Shown: positions 46,981-59,149 of the stretch, piece after piece
Layout of the letters: each line of letters opens with the position of its first letter
Position numbering within the stretch: position 1 is the first letter of the stretch
NCBI RefSeq assembly: GCF_026213295.1
Contig: NC_079412.1
Span: 5,690,924 to 5,754,923, forward strand
Origin: Gadus chalcogrammus
Lineage: Eukaryota; Chordata; Actinopteri; Gadiformes; Gadidae
Direction of reading: 5' to 3'
Length of the DNA stretch: 64,000 nucleotides
The notes under the pieces: model-generated
Database searches by the model: none
What the model was told of the DNA's origin: nothing
Seen by the model: only the letters and a program-made list of their open reading frames with translations
Made by a program: the position numbers and the translations under genes

Positions 46981-48258
46981 CTTCTTACTGTGGCGCTCGG
47001 CTGCAATACTGGGGCGGAGGAGAGTAGGAGACAGAGAGGAGGAGGGGGGGGGAAGGGAGGAGAGGACAGTGTTTACCACAATGCTTAAGGGTCAAGCAGC
47101 CAAGAGCTGCTTACGAATGAGTTATAGTCTTGTTTTTATGTTTTTGTTAGAGTATACATTTTAAATATACATTTATCATTTTGTACACATTTTAATTAAT
47201 AAATAAGGTAACACTTATTATTTTGAATTGTTTTCTGCAATGAGAATGAGAAGCAAGTTAATAAAGCAAAAAAAACAAAGAAAAGTATGGGAATGTTACT
47301 AAACCAGTTATCAGAACAAGCATGTAAAAGCACAAGTGTGTAAACTAATTAAAAAGGATCTCAGGTGTCATAAGCATCTAGCAGGTCCTGTTCTTCTAGC
47401 TAAACTGTAATGGCATGCAAAAAGCAATTATCATTTTTTCTAAAATTATGACATCAGTGGTTTAACTAAGCATGTATTTGTAATTTGTTTATCATGCATT
47501 ATCACAAACAACACGTCTTTAAAATAACTGGAACATTTGCAGAAAGTGAAGGCGTTTGTGTTAAAACTATAGTTTTTCTCTTTGACTGTTTTCAGTTCAC
47601 ATCACTGGGTGATAAACACAAATGATCTAAACCCCTAATCAAATATGAACAAATATGATGAAATATGAACAATAGTTTCAGGAATATTGCAGCCATAGTG
47701 TGTGGAAAGCCTCAGCTCATATTGTTGTGCTCATTGACTATGGCTGATCATTCTCCAATGAAAGAATGCATTTCCTTGATGTGACTTAGCATGAATTGGG
47801 GTGTCCCACAGTCCTGTGTGGGAGAGAGCAGGGGAGATTGCAGCCATGATGGTACAAGCCCGTAAACCGTGGCCAACACAATCCTTCCGGACTAAAATAG
47901 CCTGGCTCATATCAGTCCTCCTCACTCCCCTACTCCTGCTGCCTGCCTAGCAACTTCCCAGTCTGTCTATCTGTGGATGATGTAACACATTGTTCTGGGT
48001 TGGACCATCGCCACGGCGGTCGGCAGCAGAGATCTCCATGGAAATCAAAAGGTTGGGTTGAAAACCGCTTGGGTGGAGAATGTTTGCTCTGTTCATTTGT
48101 TCTTCACTGTTTGCCTTTCAGTTTGCCACAGAAATCAAACATATCTTAACCATTATGGAGTTTGTGGCTTCGCCATGGTTTACTTAGCCACAGGTTGTCT
48201 TTGCAAAGTCAACTACTGTGACAGATGCTGTCACCTTAAATTATTTGTTTCACACCCT

Positions 48259-48390
48259 AACACACACACACACACACACACGCACGCACACGCACGCACA
48301 CGCACACGCACACGCACGCGCACGCACACGCACACGCACACGCACACGCACACGCACACGCACACGCACACACACACACACACACACACA
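48259..48390. repeat. (AC)n/(GCAC)n microsatellite
   Basis: AC units with regular GC interruptions (CGCACA, CGCACG) over about 130 bp. Confidence 0.96.
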
Positions 48391-51239
48391 GTTTAAGGTA
48401 GAAGGCAAATAAGTAGAAATCAGGAAGTCAGTTCTGACAGTTAGCTGTAGTAATTATGTTGACAAACAAAGCCACCATTAGACTGCAAATAATTATTTAC
48501 GCCTTAAGGCTTTTGGAATTTATATAATTAAATGTTGTTGGAGGGTATTTTTCTTCCCGGTAAGATAGTTATCACCACAACTTGGGACGGACTCATGACA
48601 AACTGCTTGTTTTTAGATGGTATCTTCTGTCTAAGCTAAAACAACGTGCGAGAAGACAGAATGAACAGGAAGTATCAGAAGCTTCACCCCAGCTCAAAGC
48701 TTCTCATGTACTGCAGGACATTCCCCAGGTTGAAATGTAATCCTCCCATTGACGGTTTAGTATGCTAACAAAGAGAATGTAGGGAAAACAACGACTAAAT
48801 GAGGCCTGGCAACGCAGCATGCAAAGTGATGGTGGAGGGAAGTGGTAGGAGGAAGTCTAGTGAAATGTGTCAAAGGACTGACACACGGTCATAGAGGAAA
48901 CTGCTCATCTGTAGCTGGCACACACGCAAACACGCACACATACAAACACACAAAGTGCCCTGTAACATTAACCCTTAGTGCTTTCTCAATCCCACTGTTG
49001 TCGTTCTCTGGACGTAAAGGATCAATTGCTAGCTGTTTCTCCATCGCTCTAATGGCCATGCTGTACTGTAAAATGACAGATCGACTCACTAGTCATATTT
49101 AAGACCTGTAAGAGTGGAGTCAAGTGGAAAGGACGGCTGAGCATCAAAGCGGATGCTAATTTATGTCTGTGAAACCCAACAAATCCTTTTCAAGTTCAAA
49201 TTGTTTGTGCTGCGTCAAACAAAATGCAAAGGTGTGAGATAATCCGCCCTAATAACAATAAACAATATTGTGAGCGGTATGTGACGTAGTGACTGAAGAT
49301 TGCAGTTTCCTCTCAACTTAGATGAAGACATGAGGAGAAACTTCAATATTCATGCACGTGTGTGGTCCTCATGATTAGTGATCAACACATGAATAAGTGC
49401 TAATAGACTATCATACATGCATTCATTACAGCGGGGGATTTAAGTAACGTAATTTAGATGATAATGTAAACCTACTTCAACACTGGACGCTTTGGATTCC
49501 TCGTATTGATATTCTGTTTCAACTGGCACTGCACAAAGTGCAAACCCAGTGCAAGTTGAAGTTCAAAGCTAGACAAGCAGCTCTCCACTCCCAAAAGTTA
49601 AAGCAGAGAAGTGTAGACAACGGACAGGAATGAAGGCAGGGAGAGCCAACAGCAGGTAGGTCTTCAAACAGCAGGAGATAGGACAAAAGGCGGTCATGCG
49701 GTATAGGGCGAACAATGAAGCCCACAATAAACCTTGTTGCTAATTTCAGGAGATGAGCTGGGGCCAGTGGAAGGAGGGGACAAACAAAGTGAGGCCATCA
49801 GATAACCAAGAGTCAACCGGGACAGAACGCTTGGGGAGGACCATAGCAAGAAAGCAAAACATTACCACATTCTCTACAGGTTCTACATAACATGCAGCAT
49901 TCCCCTACTCCGAGGTATAGTTCACGGTACTCACTGGTTTCCCATTCCTGTGAAGGCACGATGGACAGAGCAAATACACACACAAACACACACACACACA
50001 AACACACACGTGCTGTAAAGTCAAATGTGGCCTTATGACCGGTTGAGTGTGTTGAGCACAAAGCAGGGTGACGTTGCTTGGATAACGCTTCTAGCAAGAA
50101 GATAGAAACAACAAAAGCGAACAAAACTGGATATTGTGTTTTGATAACGTAAACCTGTTTTACTAAAGGAAACATCAGTTGTTGGTTAGTTAATATTCTT
50201 GGCAGCAGGCTAGTACGTGTATAATGAAAAGCGGAAGGAAAGAGATAGAGAATAGACACACAAGGTGAGAGCTGCCAGCAGATAGAGATAACCTCTTATT
50301 TATTTAGTTGTTGTTCTCTCAACTGTTTCATTTGACTTTAAGAAAAGAAAAGGATGCATCAAAATATCAAAAGGATTTTATGTACTATACATTTCACAAT
50401 TGATTACGTACTCATTTGATTACAAATTCTCATTTTAAATTACCCTAGCATCCCATTAGCGGATCAGCTGTGGTGCACATTTGCAAATGAACATCGTTGT
50501 GAGCCATGCTCTCTGGATCTCTCTACCCTCCCAGCCCCAGTCATCCTAACTTCTACGCAGTCGCGTGGCTCTGAATCCTGCCAAGTTCTGATCAATTCTG
50601 CTGTCCTAGTGTACACAAAGATTACAGATAAAGCACAAGACTCAAGCCCCCTCCTCTCATGGAAGTCTGATTGTAATTTGACACACTTTGTAACTTTCCA
50701 TACTTTGTTACTTTCCATACTTTGAACCGGTTGTCTCTGTTGGCATCTCTTGAGACGGAATGAGGCTGGGAACGTCATTTTTTTATCCGGAATATAAAGT
50801 GTCATCATCATAACAAATGTGATGTTATCCAAGATGCTAACACTTTTGAAAGCCTAGCTTAAATGAAGCCGTTGATAGCCAAATGAAATGAGTTGCCATT
50901 GCCTTTTAATGTGTACACCCAAATCCCTCTGTTCTAACTCATGTTGGATAATTGAATAACCTTTAAAATCATTTCCCCCATTAACCCTCAGTACCATTAA
51001 CATTATAATCATCAACATCAAACATTCAGAAATTATAATAATATAACAATAATAATACTACTACGAAGAATATAAAAAGCTATTACATATGTAATACAAC
51101 CACGTTGACTATAACTATAAGTATAACTATGAGAAATCCAACCAACACGTCCCCTACTCTACTTACCCTTAACCATTTGGCATCTGTGTGCTATAACTCC
51201 CCTCAATATCAGAGTCAACATCAAAACATCTGCCGTCTC

Positions 51240-51432
51240 TCTGCTTGGCTGGCTGGTTTGCTGACTGACTGAGTTACTGACTGTGTGACTGACTGGCTGG
51301 CTGACTGGCTGGCAGACTGGCTGACTTGCTGACTGACTGACTGACTGGCTGGCTGAATGGCTGACTGACATGACTGACTGACTGAGTGGCTGACAGGGTG
51401 ACTGACTGGCTGGCTGGCTGACTGACTGGGTG
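51240..51432. repeat. (CTGA)/(CTGG) tetranucleotide array
   Basis: Interspersed CTGA and CTGG units with a few other variants over about 190 bp. Confidence 0.92.
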
Positions 51433-52014
51433 CCTAAATTACCCCACGACTATAACCAGTGTGATTCCGCACAGCCTTCTCGTAGGACATGAGGGTGTAA
51501 GTGACACAGGACAAATCTCCTTTCAAAGCAAGCTTATGAGTTGATAAGCGGACTTCTCCTTGTAAGCTGCGGCGAAACGATCCTTTACTATTAACTGTAA
51601 ACTCTCCTTAATGGTCCAATGTTTATGGCGGGGGCACATGAACACATGAACATACGGGGGGGGGGGGGGTGAAGAGAAGAAAGCTGAGCTGAAGATAGAG
51701 TAGATAAAGAGGAGGGTTTCAGTTCTAGTCTGTTTAATAGCATCCATTATGTCAATCGGGTCAGCAAAACTACATTTTTTCCCAAGTTGGCTTCAGGCTC
51801 AATAGTCCAATGAGATGTGAAAGAGTTAGAGCTGCGCTCTCTGATTCCACCGTCCGCTGGACACTGTTTATTCAGAATAATTGTTGAAACCCCTTCGGTG
51901 TCTTCCTTCATTACGCTCATATACAAATAATGGATTCTCCTTACGAATACAAATTACACAATTTGAACCAAAACCTCCTACATTTCGAGTGTCAGCCATG
52001 TAAAGAGGACCTAC

Positions 52015-52120
52015 CTGCAGTGTGTCGGTCTCAAAGGTCGAGTCTCGAGGAAGAGTCTATCTGTTCAACTCCGAGCGCTCGCGGAGGAACTGTAGTACCG
52101 GTGTAAGTACCATATTGGCT
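52015..52120 (-). other. camk1: Predicted non-coding first exon of camk1
   Basis: On the minus strand a GC-rich, ATG-free segment ends in CTGCAG|GTAGGTCC at 52015/52014, a good splice donor. It lies directly downstream of a promoter-like region, and the first coding exon has its own acceptor, so an upstream UTR exon is required. The 5' boundary is a guess. Confidence 0.5.
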
Positions 52121-52440
52121 CGGCTACCAGATCGGCTCGGGGTCCGTCGTCTGCTGATTACGTTACACAATATCATTGGCTGTACGCTTGAATGGGCGTA
52201 GGCTACATTGTGATTGGCTGCTAAGGGACAGTTGTGATTGGCTGTTTTGTGCTGTAGCTCTGGCTGTCGTCATAGCAACCACAGCGAGCACATGTGTGAG
52301 CGCGAGTAGGTCTGTCTAGTTTCGGTTTGTGTTGCCAGATTGGGCATATATCCCGTTTTTCCAGCCTAACGTGATTCAAAGTAGCCACCGGACAACCGCT
52401 CGAGCAGCAGCAGCAGCACTCCCCGTGACGTCACACGGCG
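52121..52440 (-). promoter_or_regulatory. camk1 promoter region: three CCAAT boxes and a CRE
   Basis: ATTGG occurs at 52175-52179, 52213-52217 and 52237-52241, which are CCAAT boxes in camk1 orientation. The palindromic CRE TGACGTCA lies at 52426-52433. CpG density is clearly higher than around it (CGGCTCGGGG, CGCGAG, CGCCGGCGTTCGGGCGG). No TATA box is seen, as expected for a CpG-type promoter. Confidence 0.55.
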
Positions 52441-53099
52441 ACACACATACACAAGTGACCAATCATCACCGCCGGCGTTCGGGCGGCGCACAGGTAGACA
52501 AGAGGCTTTCTGCTGGCAATGTGGTTTCTAAGATACATAATTTTAATTATTTTGTTTGATGAGAAGTTATGATGTCCCTTATTTAACCTAGACGTTTTAC
52601 TCTTACCTGACTTTTTTTTTTTTTTTCATTTTGATTATACAGGCCTTATAATACTACTAAAATAATAATAATGATAATAATTATATTAGGCTGGACTACA
52701 TAAGTACATCTCTGGATATGTACATGCATGGATGGATACTCACAGTTAAAGGTGAAACCTTAACCATATTTTCTTTACGCATTGAAATTCATAAAAAGAG
52801 TTGGCCTACTGATTTTTTATTAAAGAATTGACTGGTCTTTCTATTGATTTTGCTGTCCATAGGATAACAACGATATGGTTGTTTAACTGTTCCAGCTATT
52901 TTTAAGAACAAAATCAAAACATATGATCATTCCACCAAATGATTAACGGTAAACTTCATCTGAAGTCCCTGGGCAGGAAACAGAGGATAACATCTATGTC
53001 AAAAAAGAAACTTAACACTGAAGTATAAAAAACAATAACACACAATTATACAATAGTAAAACACATCAACACAATACGAACAATAAAATCACAATATTA
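52441..53099. other. Intergenic region upstream of camk1
   Basis: The first part is GC-rich and may be part of the promoter; the rest is AT-rich unique sequence with a T run near 52613. No gene is seen. Confidence 0.6.
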
Positions 53100-54394
53100 G
53101 GACACCACAACAACAACAACAGCACAACATTAGGACACCACAACAACAGGACATCACAACATTGAGACAACAGTCTATGCATGATGGGTAAATGCTTGGG
53201 TTAATTTCAGCCATGACTTCATCTTACATTTAAAACCAGCAAAGGTGTTCCACTCTCTTATCTCGCTTGGTACTGAGTTCCAAGACTTTGTGGCTCTAAC
53301 TGAAAATACGGATGTGCCAAACTCAGTGGATCTGTGCTGTACTACACAGTCCCCTCTGTTGGACCTTCTAGTTCTTCTTCCATTGTCTGAGCGCAGTGAC
53401 ACAAACTCATTCAACGGAGGAGTGGCCAAATCGTTCATTATTTTGTAAACTAAACATACATCAGCAAGAAACACAAAACTTTCAAAGGTCATGAGATTAT
53501 GTCTATTTTACAGTTATGATATCTTAATGATTTTTTGTCCCATGCTTTGAGTGTTTGTTTGTAAAGTGTTTGCAGTGGAGAAAGTGTTTTTCCAGTTTGT
53601 GACCATCTTGTAAAACAGTATGAGATGTGTGAAAGGATAATGGAGTGCATGTAAAGTTTTGCTGCATCAGAGGGAGCTGGTTCCTAATGTGCCTAAAATT
53701 CCTTTCATTGAATTAGACTGTATTACACACCTGCTTCACATGTTTCTTAAATGAGAGCTGTGAGTCAACAGTTATTCCTAAATATTAAAAATTTGAAACA
53801 GTCTGGATCCTTTCTCCAATAACAATGATATCGGGCTGATTTCCATTTTTTCTATTGTAAAAGTACATGCATGCTGTTTTACTGATGTTGAGTGTCAGGC
53901 CGGACTGTGAGAACCAATCAGATATTTTGGCCATTGCTTCTGTTAATTTGGCTGCCACTTCACATTTGTTCTTTCCATGTGCGAGGATGACCGTGTCATC
54001 TGCGTACATTTGGATGTCAACTTCTGGACATACAAGTGACAGATCATTTACATATAAGCTAAATAACAGAGGTCCTAAAATTGAGCCCTGCGGGACACCA
54101 ACAGAGCAGCCAATGAAAGATGAGGTACTATCCCCAACTCTGGTGCATTGTTTTCTTCCAGTGAGGTAGGACACATTTGAGAGCAGAACGCTATGATTAA
54201 CTGTATCAAATGCTTTGCTCAGGGCCAAAAAATACCGCACCTACAGTGCTCCCACTGTCAATATTTGTTTTGATTTTTTCAATGAGATAGTAGGTTGCCA
54301 TTTCAGTTAAATGATTTTTCCTGAACCCGAATTGCATGTGCCTCTGATTTCTATATTCATTGCCAACATCAATGTTGCACTGAAGGGTAGTCAT
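53100..54394 (-). mobile_element. 5'-truncated, frame-broken non-LTR retrotransposon (LINE)
   Basis: Minus-strand fragments of a reverse transcriptase read in order FGFRKNHLTEMATYYL (about 54330), LSKAFDTVNHSVLL (54215), GVPQGSILGPLLF, the catalytic YADDTVIL (about 54000) and, after frame breaks, SVRATKSWNSVPSEIR (53270). The first two lie in different frames. The segment between SVLL and YLTGRK is shorter than in intact elements, so an internal deletion is likely. The 3' end is an ACAACA-rich stretch at 53100-53165. The motif style fits the jockey/Rex1/CR1-L2 branch; the exact clade is not settled. It cannot encode an active protein. Confidence 0.88.
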
Positions 54395-56590
54395 CTACCT
54401 AGGTCTTTATGTAATGTCTCAATTCTTCATTTATTTGGTGTCTAACCATCTGCAAATATTAGCTTGGCTAATGTTGAGTGCTTTACCCTGTGCACACACA
54501 ACCACATGGTGGACTGCCAAACGGGACTAACCACACCATCTTGTGGAGGACAGGTACATTTGTCAGTGCATATATGGGGCAGACTGCTGTTTTTACCCTC
54601 ATGTGTGATTCAATTCATTGGGTCTACACAGTGTATCCATTTTTTCCTTTCTACACAGATATTGAAATCAATGATGCCGAGACTAGATGATTAGATTTCC
54701 TTGCATCAGTGTGTTCCCTGTAATGTTGTGTATTGATTTTCTGTTACCCACAAGTAGACCTACCCTGGATTAAGTCAATCAATCACAATGTTTATTACCT
54801 AGGTCCATAAACTCCACAGTTCTTATCTTGTGACATAATGGTAATGGAATAAGCTTCACAACAGATAAGCAAATTAAGTATCTGGAGTTCAGATGGTTTA
54901 CTTTATGCCTGAAGTTCATGCCTAGGAGACACCCCCCGGTGCCTTTGAACCATGTGGCTACAGAGCCATACTTGGCTCTTTCAGTCCATGGCTGACCAAC
55001 AAGGCTGCTAATACATCAGAATCATATTTCCCTTTAAACAAAAAGATACTGTGAAGATATTGTTCTGAGATACAAAGCTACATTGTCATTGTCACAAAGC
55101 TAGGTTAATTTCCAAGTCAAATTCAAGAACATATATTTAGCATAGTAGGGCCTACTCCACAATCAGAGCAGAAAAGGGAAGAAAATGAATATTACTAAGT
55201 ATTACTTTGTAATATTAATAAGTGTCATTATGTCTAATTTGCCATGCATGAATATCTTCATAAGAAGGATTGAATGATAATTGATGTAAACGCTGTAATA
55301 TATTGTAAATATTACATATTCTATGGCGGAATTGTTCATTACCCCTCAACGCAATTGCCTGTCTCGTACTTCTTAGAGCGGCATGGACGCCTGTTAACCC
55401 TCTCCAAAGCGAGAAGCATAGGAACATGACAAGAGTTCAAACAACAGGACAAGGATAATAAATATATAGTTTTGACAAAAAGTTTGACAAAGCAACTACG
55501 AAACAGTTAACGGAAACGAGCATCACTATTGGAAGTCCCTCCCTCTCTCTCGCCCCTTAACCCATAGGCTATATCTAAAGTCCCTCCCTCTCTTTCGCAC
55601 CTAAACCCATGTATCTAAAGTCCCTCCCTCTCTCTGGCACCTAAACCCATGTATTTAAAGTCCCTCCCTCTCTCTCTCGCACCTAAACCCATGCATTTAA
55701 AGTCCCTCCCCCTCTCTCGCACCTAAACCCATTTATCTAAAGTCCCTCCCTCGCTCCCGCCCCTAAACCCATGTATCTAAAGTCCCTCCCTCTCTCCCGC
55801 CCCTAAACCCAGGTATCTAAAGTCCCTACCTCTCTCCCACCCCTAAACCCATGGATCTAAAGTCCCTCCCTCTCTCTTGCCGCGGTTATCCGTTGCGAGA
55901 TGATAACGCCTTCGTCAACTGTTGTGATGAGAGAAAGACCTCAAACTCCCCATAAACAGACAAATAATAAATTTTATTTGTAGAGCAAAAAAAATCTCAA
56001 AGTGCTACAGAGTTTAAAAGAAAAAAAAGGTATTTAGATGGTATCTTTAATTTATTTGTTGATAGGAGATACCGGAAATGTTATAAGATCCCACTTTTTT
56101 TTTTTTTTTATATTGACTATTTAACAGTGTAATATCTGATATGTATTTTGTAATCAGGGTTTTATACTTTGGCAATGTATATGTTTGTTACTCATGCCAA
56201 TTAAGCTTTTTTTAGTTTGAATTTGAATTTAATTGATAAAGAGGTTGTACCAAAACGAGGTTTTTTTATCCTGTATGGATTTTCCTCGACCCCCGAGAAC
56301 GGTTCTACGTGTGGACCCTAGAGGGCGCAATACCAGTAAAGACTTGTATTTGTGTCTTGAAGCCCCTCCAGCCAACGTGGCCATGCAGAACCAGTTGCCT
56401 AGTGACGGAAAACGAGAGACTGAACACTTCCTGTGTTTTGAAGACTTGCAGGCAGACAGATGATTGAGTAAATCCTATTCGCAATGATGCATACGCGCTT
56501 TATCAATTGTACTTATACATACTTAGGAGAGCCATTGCATTTATTTGGACTGTGAATCAACTTTAAGGTCGGTTTCCTTACAGTTTGCGA
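54395..56590. other. Intergenic region between LINE remnant and nek4
   Basis: Holds a minisatellite at 55533-55880 and otherwise AT-rich unique DNA. Open frames at 54464-54694 and 55215-55427 have no family signature. The last 350 bases are presumably nek4 promoter and 5' UTR, including a CTCF-like GACCCTAGAGGGCGC at 56314-56328. Confidence 0.6.
55533..55880. repeat. ~39-bp minisatellite x ~9
   Basis: Units contain AAAGTCCCTCCCTCTCTC and CACCTAAACCCATGTATCT with small differences. Non-coding. Confidence 0.93.
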
Positions 56591-56596
56591 GGAGTG

Positions 56597-56683
56597 ATGA
56601 ATAACTATGTGTTCATCAGAGTGGTGGGGAAAGGGAGCTATGGAGAAGTGAACTTGGTGAAACACAGAGCAGATCGGAAACAG
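56597..56683 (+). CDS. nek4: nek4 coding exon 1
   Basis: Encodes [20 protein letters not shown] and VKHRADRKQ. The donor is CAG|GTAAGA, phase 0. Confidence 0.93.
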
Positions 56684-59147
56684 GTAAGAACCAAAGATAT
56701 ATACCTATATATACCTCGAGGATCATTGCTCATCTAGCATCTGCACATTGTAGAATATGATTAACAACACGCTGTGTTGGCTGACATCTCCCAGACAGGT
56801 CAAAAACTGGAATTATATCAATTAATATAAATATATATATAAATTGCACTTACATGACAGAACGGTGTCTAGACAGAACAAACCATCTTGGTTTAGAATG
56901 AGCTTGAACTCCAGATGACGTCATCATCAATCATACAGTATCAGACCCATCAATCATACAGTATCAGACCCATCAATCATACAGTATCAGACCCATCAAT
57001 CATACAGTATCAGCACCATCAATCATACAATATCAGACCCATCAATCATACAGTATCAGCACCATCAATCATAATGATGTGACAACACTGAAATAATTTC
57101 GAAAATGGCTTTTAACGTTGAATTTACATCCAGCATAGTGGTAATACCTGAAAATGTGCAGATCCAACCTGAATCAACATGATTTGCTTCCTCTGGTTCA
57201 TTGACTGCTCCCTCCCCCCTATCCGCCCGCAGTACGTCATCAAGAAGTTGAACCTGACCAAGTCCACCAAGCGGGAGAGGCGTGCCGCGGAGCAGGAGGC
57301 CAAGCTGCTGTCCCAGCTGCGGCACCCCAACATCGTGACCTACCGGGAGTCCTGGGAGGGCGAGGACTGCCAGCTATACATCGTCATGGGCTTCTGTGAG
57401 GGCGGGGACCTCTACCACAGACTCAAGCAGCAGAAGGGGGACCTCCTACCTGAGAGGCAGGTGGTGGAGTGGTTTGTCCAGATTGCCATGGCACTCCAGG
57501 TAGGCTATATCCTAAAGGCCTTTAGCTTGTGGCGTACTTTATACATTACAGTGAAGTGGGTTATTGCATAAACCAAAAAAATAACTTCTAAATCACTCCT
57601 GTACACCCCTGCTGCATAACTACTACCCCTGCTTTAATAGTACTTTATAAAAAGTCAGATAAGATGTGTTTCCTCTAAATATGTTTCTAAGCATGCTGTC
57701 TGATTGAACAGTATCTGCATGAGAAGCACATCCTTCACCGGGACCTTAAGACCCAGAACATCTTCCTGACCAAGACCAACATCATCAAGGTGGGAGACCT
57801 GGGCATCGCGAGGGTCCTGGAGAACCAGAACGACATGGCCAGCACCCTGATCGGAACGCCGTACTACATGAGCCCTGAGCTCTTCTCCAATAAACCCTAT
57901 AATCACAAGGTATAGAGGCTGAGGGCGCCTCTTAACTGGGTGCATAAATGTCTTCTTTAATGGGTACACACATTAAGTGTTATTGTGTTATTAAGATATT
58001 GTTTGATAAATGTGGATTAGACATATTGTGTATGAGTTTTTAGATTTGTATCAAAATCTGGATGATTGTCTCTCATACAATATGATGTTTATGTCCCCAG
58101 TCAGATGTATGGGCGTTGGGATGCTGTGTGTATGAAATGTCGACACTGAAGCACGCCTTCAATGCCAAGGATATGAACTCGCTGGTTTACCGCATTGTAC
58201 AAGGGAAGGTAAATAATGTGTTACGTATGTTCAGCTTTAGTTTAGTCTGATTGACAATGCCCAGAAACAAATAGTTTTGAAATGTTGACCAATATATGTT
58301 ACCTTATTTCTTCCCTTTTCTCCCTGCTCCCTCCTCCCCTGGGCTTTGGCGTTAATGAATAACGCAGAGTTAATAATGTAATGCAGCCTGTCACGGTTTG
58401 ACTATTCATTGTTCATGGTTTCCCTTGGATGTGCCGCCAGCTGCCTCAGATGCCGGGTCAGTACGACCCCCTCCTGGGCGAGCTGATTAGGAGCATGCTG
58501 TGCAAGAGGCCGGAGGAGCGTCCCGATGTGAAGCTCATCCTCAGAGAGCCCTACATCAAGAGGCAGATCGCCATGTTCCTGGAGGCCACCAAGGAGTAGG
58601 TTGAGCTCTCAACCCGGGATTACTTTTTTCTCTCCTGATGTTACCAAGAATCTATCAGCCATGAATCTCTCTCTTTATTAGTATTATTATTATTAGTATA
58701 TTTCCTCACTTACTGTAATACATGGTTGTAATCCACAGTTTCTCTGTAAACAATGTAACTTTCTTTCATTCTTTATTTCTTTCCTTTAGTTTTCATTCTT
58801 AATTTCTTTCTTCTAATTTGTATAACATCTTTATTTTCTCTATTGCTCTTTCTTTTTCTGCTGTATCAAAATAATTGGCCCTGGGGGTCCATCATAGACC
58901 GGTTTGTGTACTTTGTGTCACTCTAGGAAAACCGCCAAGTCCAGAAGGAAGGCTGTGGATGGGGCCGGTGACGCCGCTGGCAGCAGGGCAGGGTCTGGGG
59001 TCTCCCCTCAGCCAAAGAGACCGCCACANNNNNNNNNNNNNNNNNNNNNNNNNNNNNNNNNNNNNNNNNNNNNNNNNNNNNNNNNNNNNNNNNNNNNNNN
59101 NNNNNNNNNNNNNNNNNNNNNNNNNNNNTCAAAACGACCCCACATAG
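56597..59147 (+). CDS. nek4: NIMA-related kinase 4, 5' part; interrupted by assembly gap
   Basis: Exons 56597-56683, 57233-57499, 57712-57909, 58101-58208 and 58441-58595 join in phase to a sixth beginning at 58927, which enters the gap at 59029. About 306 residues are visible (human NEK4 has 841). The Ser/Thr kinase has the glycine loop [10 protein letters not shown] (9-18), ATP lysine in [16 protein letters not shown] with D129, DLG (not DFG) at 147-149 as in mammalian NEK4, and GTPYYMSPE at 166-174. [15 protein letters not shown] ends the catalytic part; a basic linker (KTAKSRRK) follows. NEK4 acts in cell-cycle, cilium and DNA-damage control. After the gap, 59129-59147 may be an exon end (donor GTAACA), but the C-terminal half is not found before the next gene. 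The start ATG has G at -3 and matches the family N terminus. Confidence 0.92.
56916..57072. repeat. CRE-like octamer and 24-bp tandem repeat x ~6 in nek4 intron 1
   Basis: TGACGTCA at 56916-56923 is followed from 56925 by about six copies of CATCAATCATACAGTATCAG plus four bases. The copies differ by one or two bases. Confidence 0.9.
57233..57499 (+). CDS. nek4: nek4 coding exon 2
   Basis: Encodes [20 protein letters not shown] through [18 protein letters not shown] to [13 protein letters not shown], the N-lobe and hinge. The donor is GTAGGC. Confidence 0.95.
57712..57909 (+). CDS. nek4: nek4 coding exon 3
   Basis: Encodes the catalytic and activation loops: [34 protein letters not shown] and [20 protein letters not shown]. 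The donor is GTATAG. Confidence 0.95.
58101..58208 (+). CDS. nek4: nek4 coding exon 4
   Basis: Encodes [20 protein letters not shown] and [16 protein letters not shown]. The donor is GTAAAT. Confidence 0.95.
58441..58595 (+). CDS. nek4: nek4 coding exon 5
   Basis: Encodes [20 protein letters not shown] to [11 protein letters not shown]. The exon ends GA|GTAGGT; reading on would give an immediate TAG, so the donor choice is supported by the match of the next exon to the family. Confidence 0.93.
58927..59028 (+). CDS. nek4: nek4 coding exon 6, cut by gap
   Basis: Begins after CTCTAG and encodes [20 protein letters not shown] then [13 protein letters not shown] up to the run of N. The polar linker is less conserved than the kinase. 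Confidence 0.85.
59029..59128. other. Assembly gap (100 N)
   Basis: Exactly 100 N, the usual placeholder for a gap of unknown size. It lies inside nek4. The true distance between flanks cannot be read. Confidence 0.99.
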
Positions 59148-59149
59148 GT

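Larger units (their letters stand above)
47009..52014 (-). other. camk1 intron between 5' UTR exon and first coding exon
   Basis: Predicted intron of about 5 kb. It contains an AC/GCAC microsatellite (48259-48390), a CTGA/CTGG array (51240-51432), a G run (51656-51670) and no recognised exon. Confidence 0.6.

Noticed and set aside
55215..55427. 70-codon minus-strand frame upstream of nek4
   Set aside because: Contains no recognisable domain; flanks lack convincing splice sites.
56233..56463. 76-codon frame just upstream of nek4
   Set aside because: Probably lies in promoter or 5' UTR; ends before the nek4 ATG and has no similarity I recognise.
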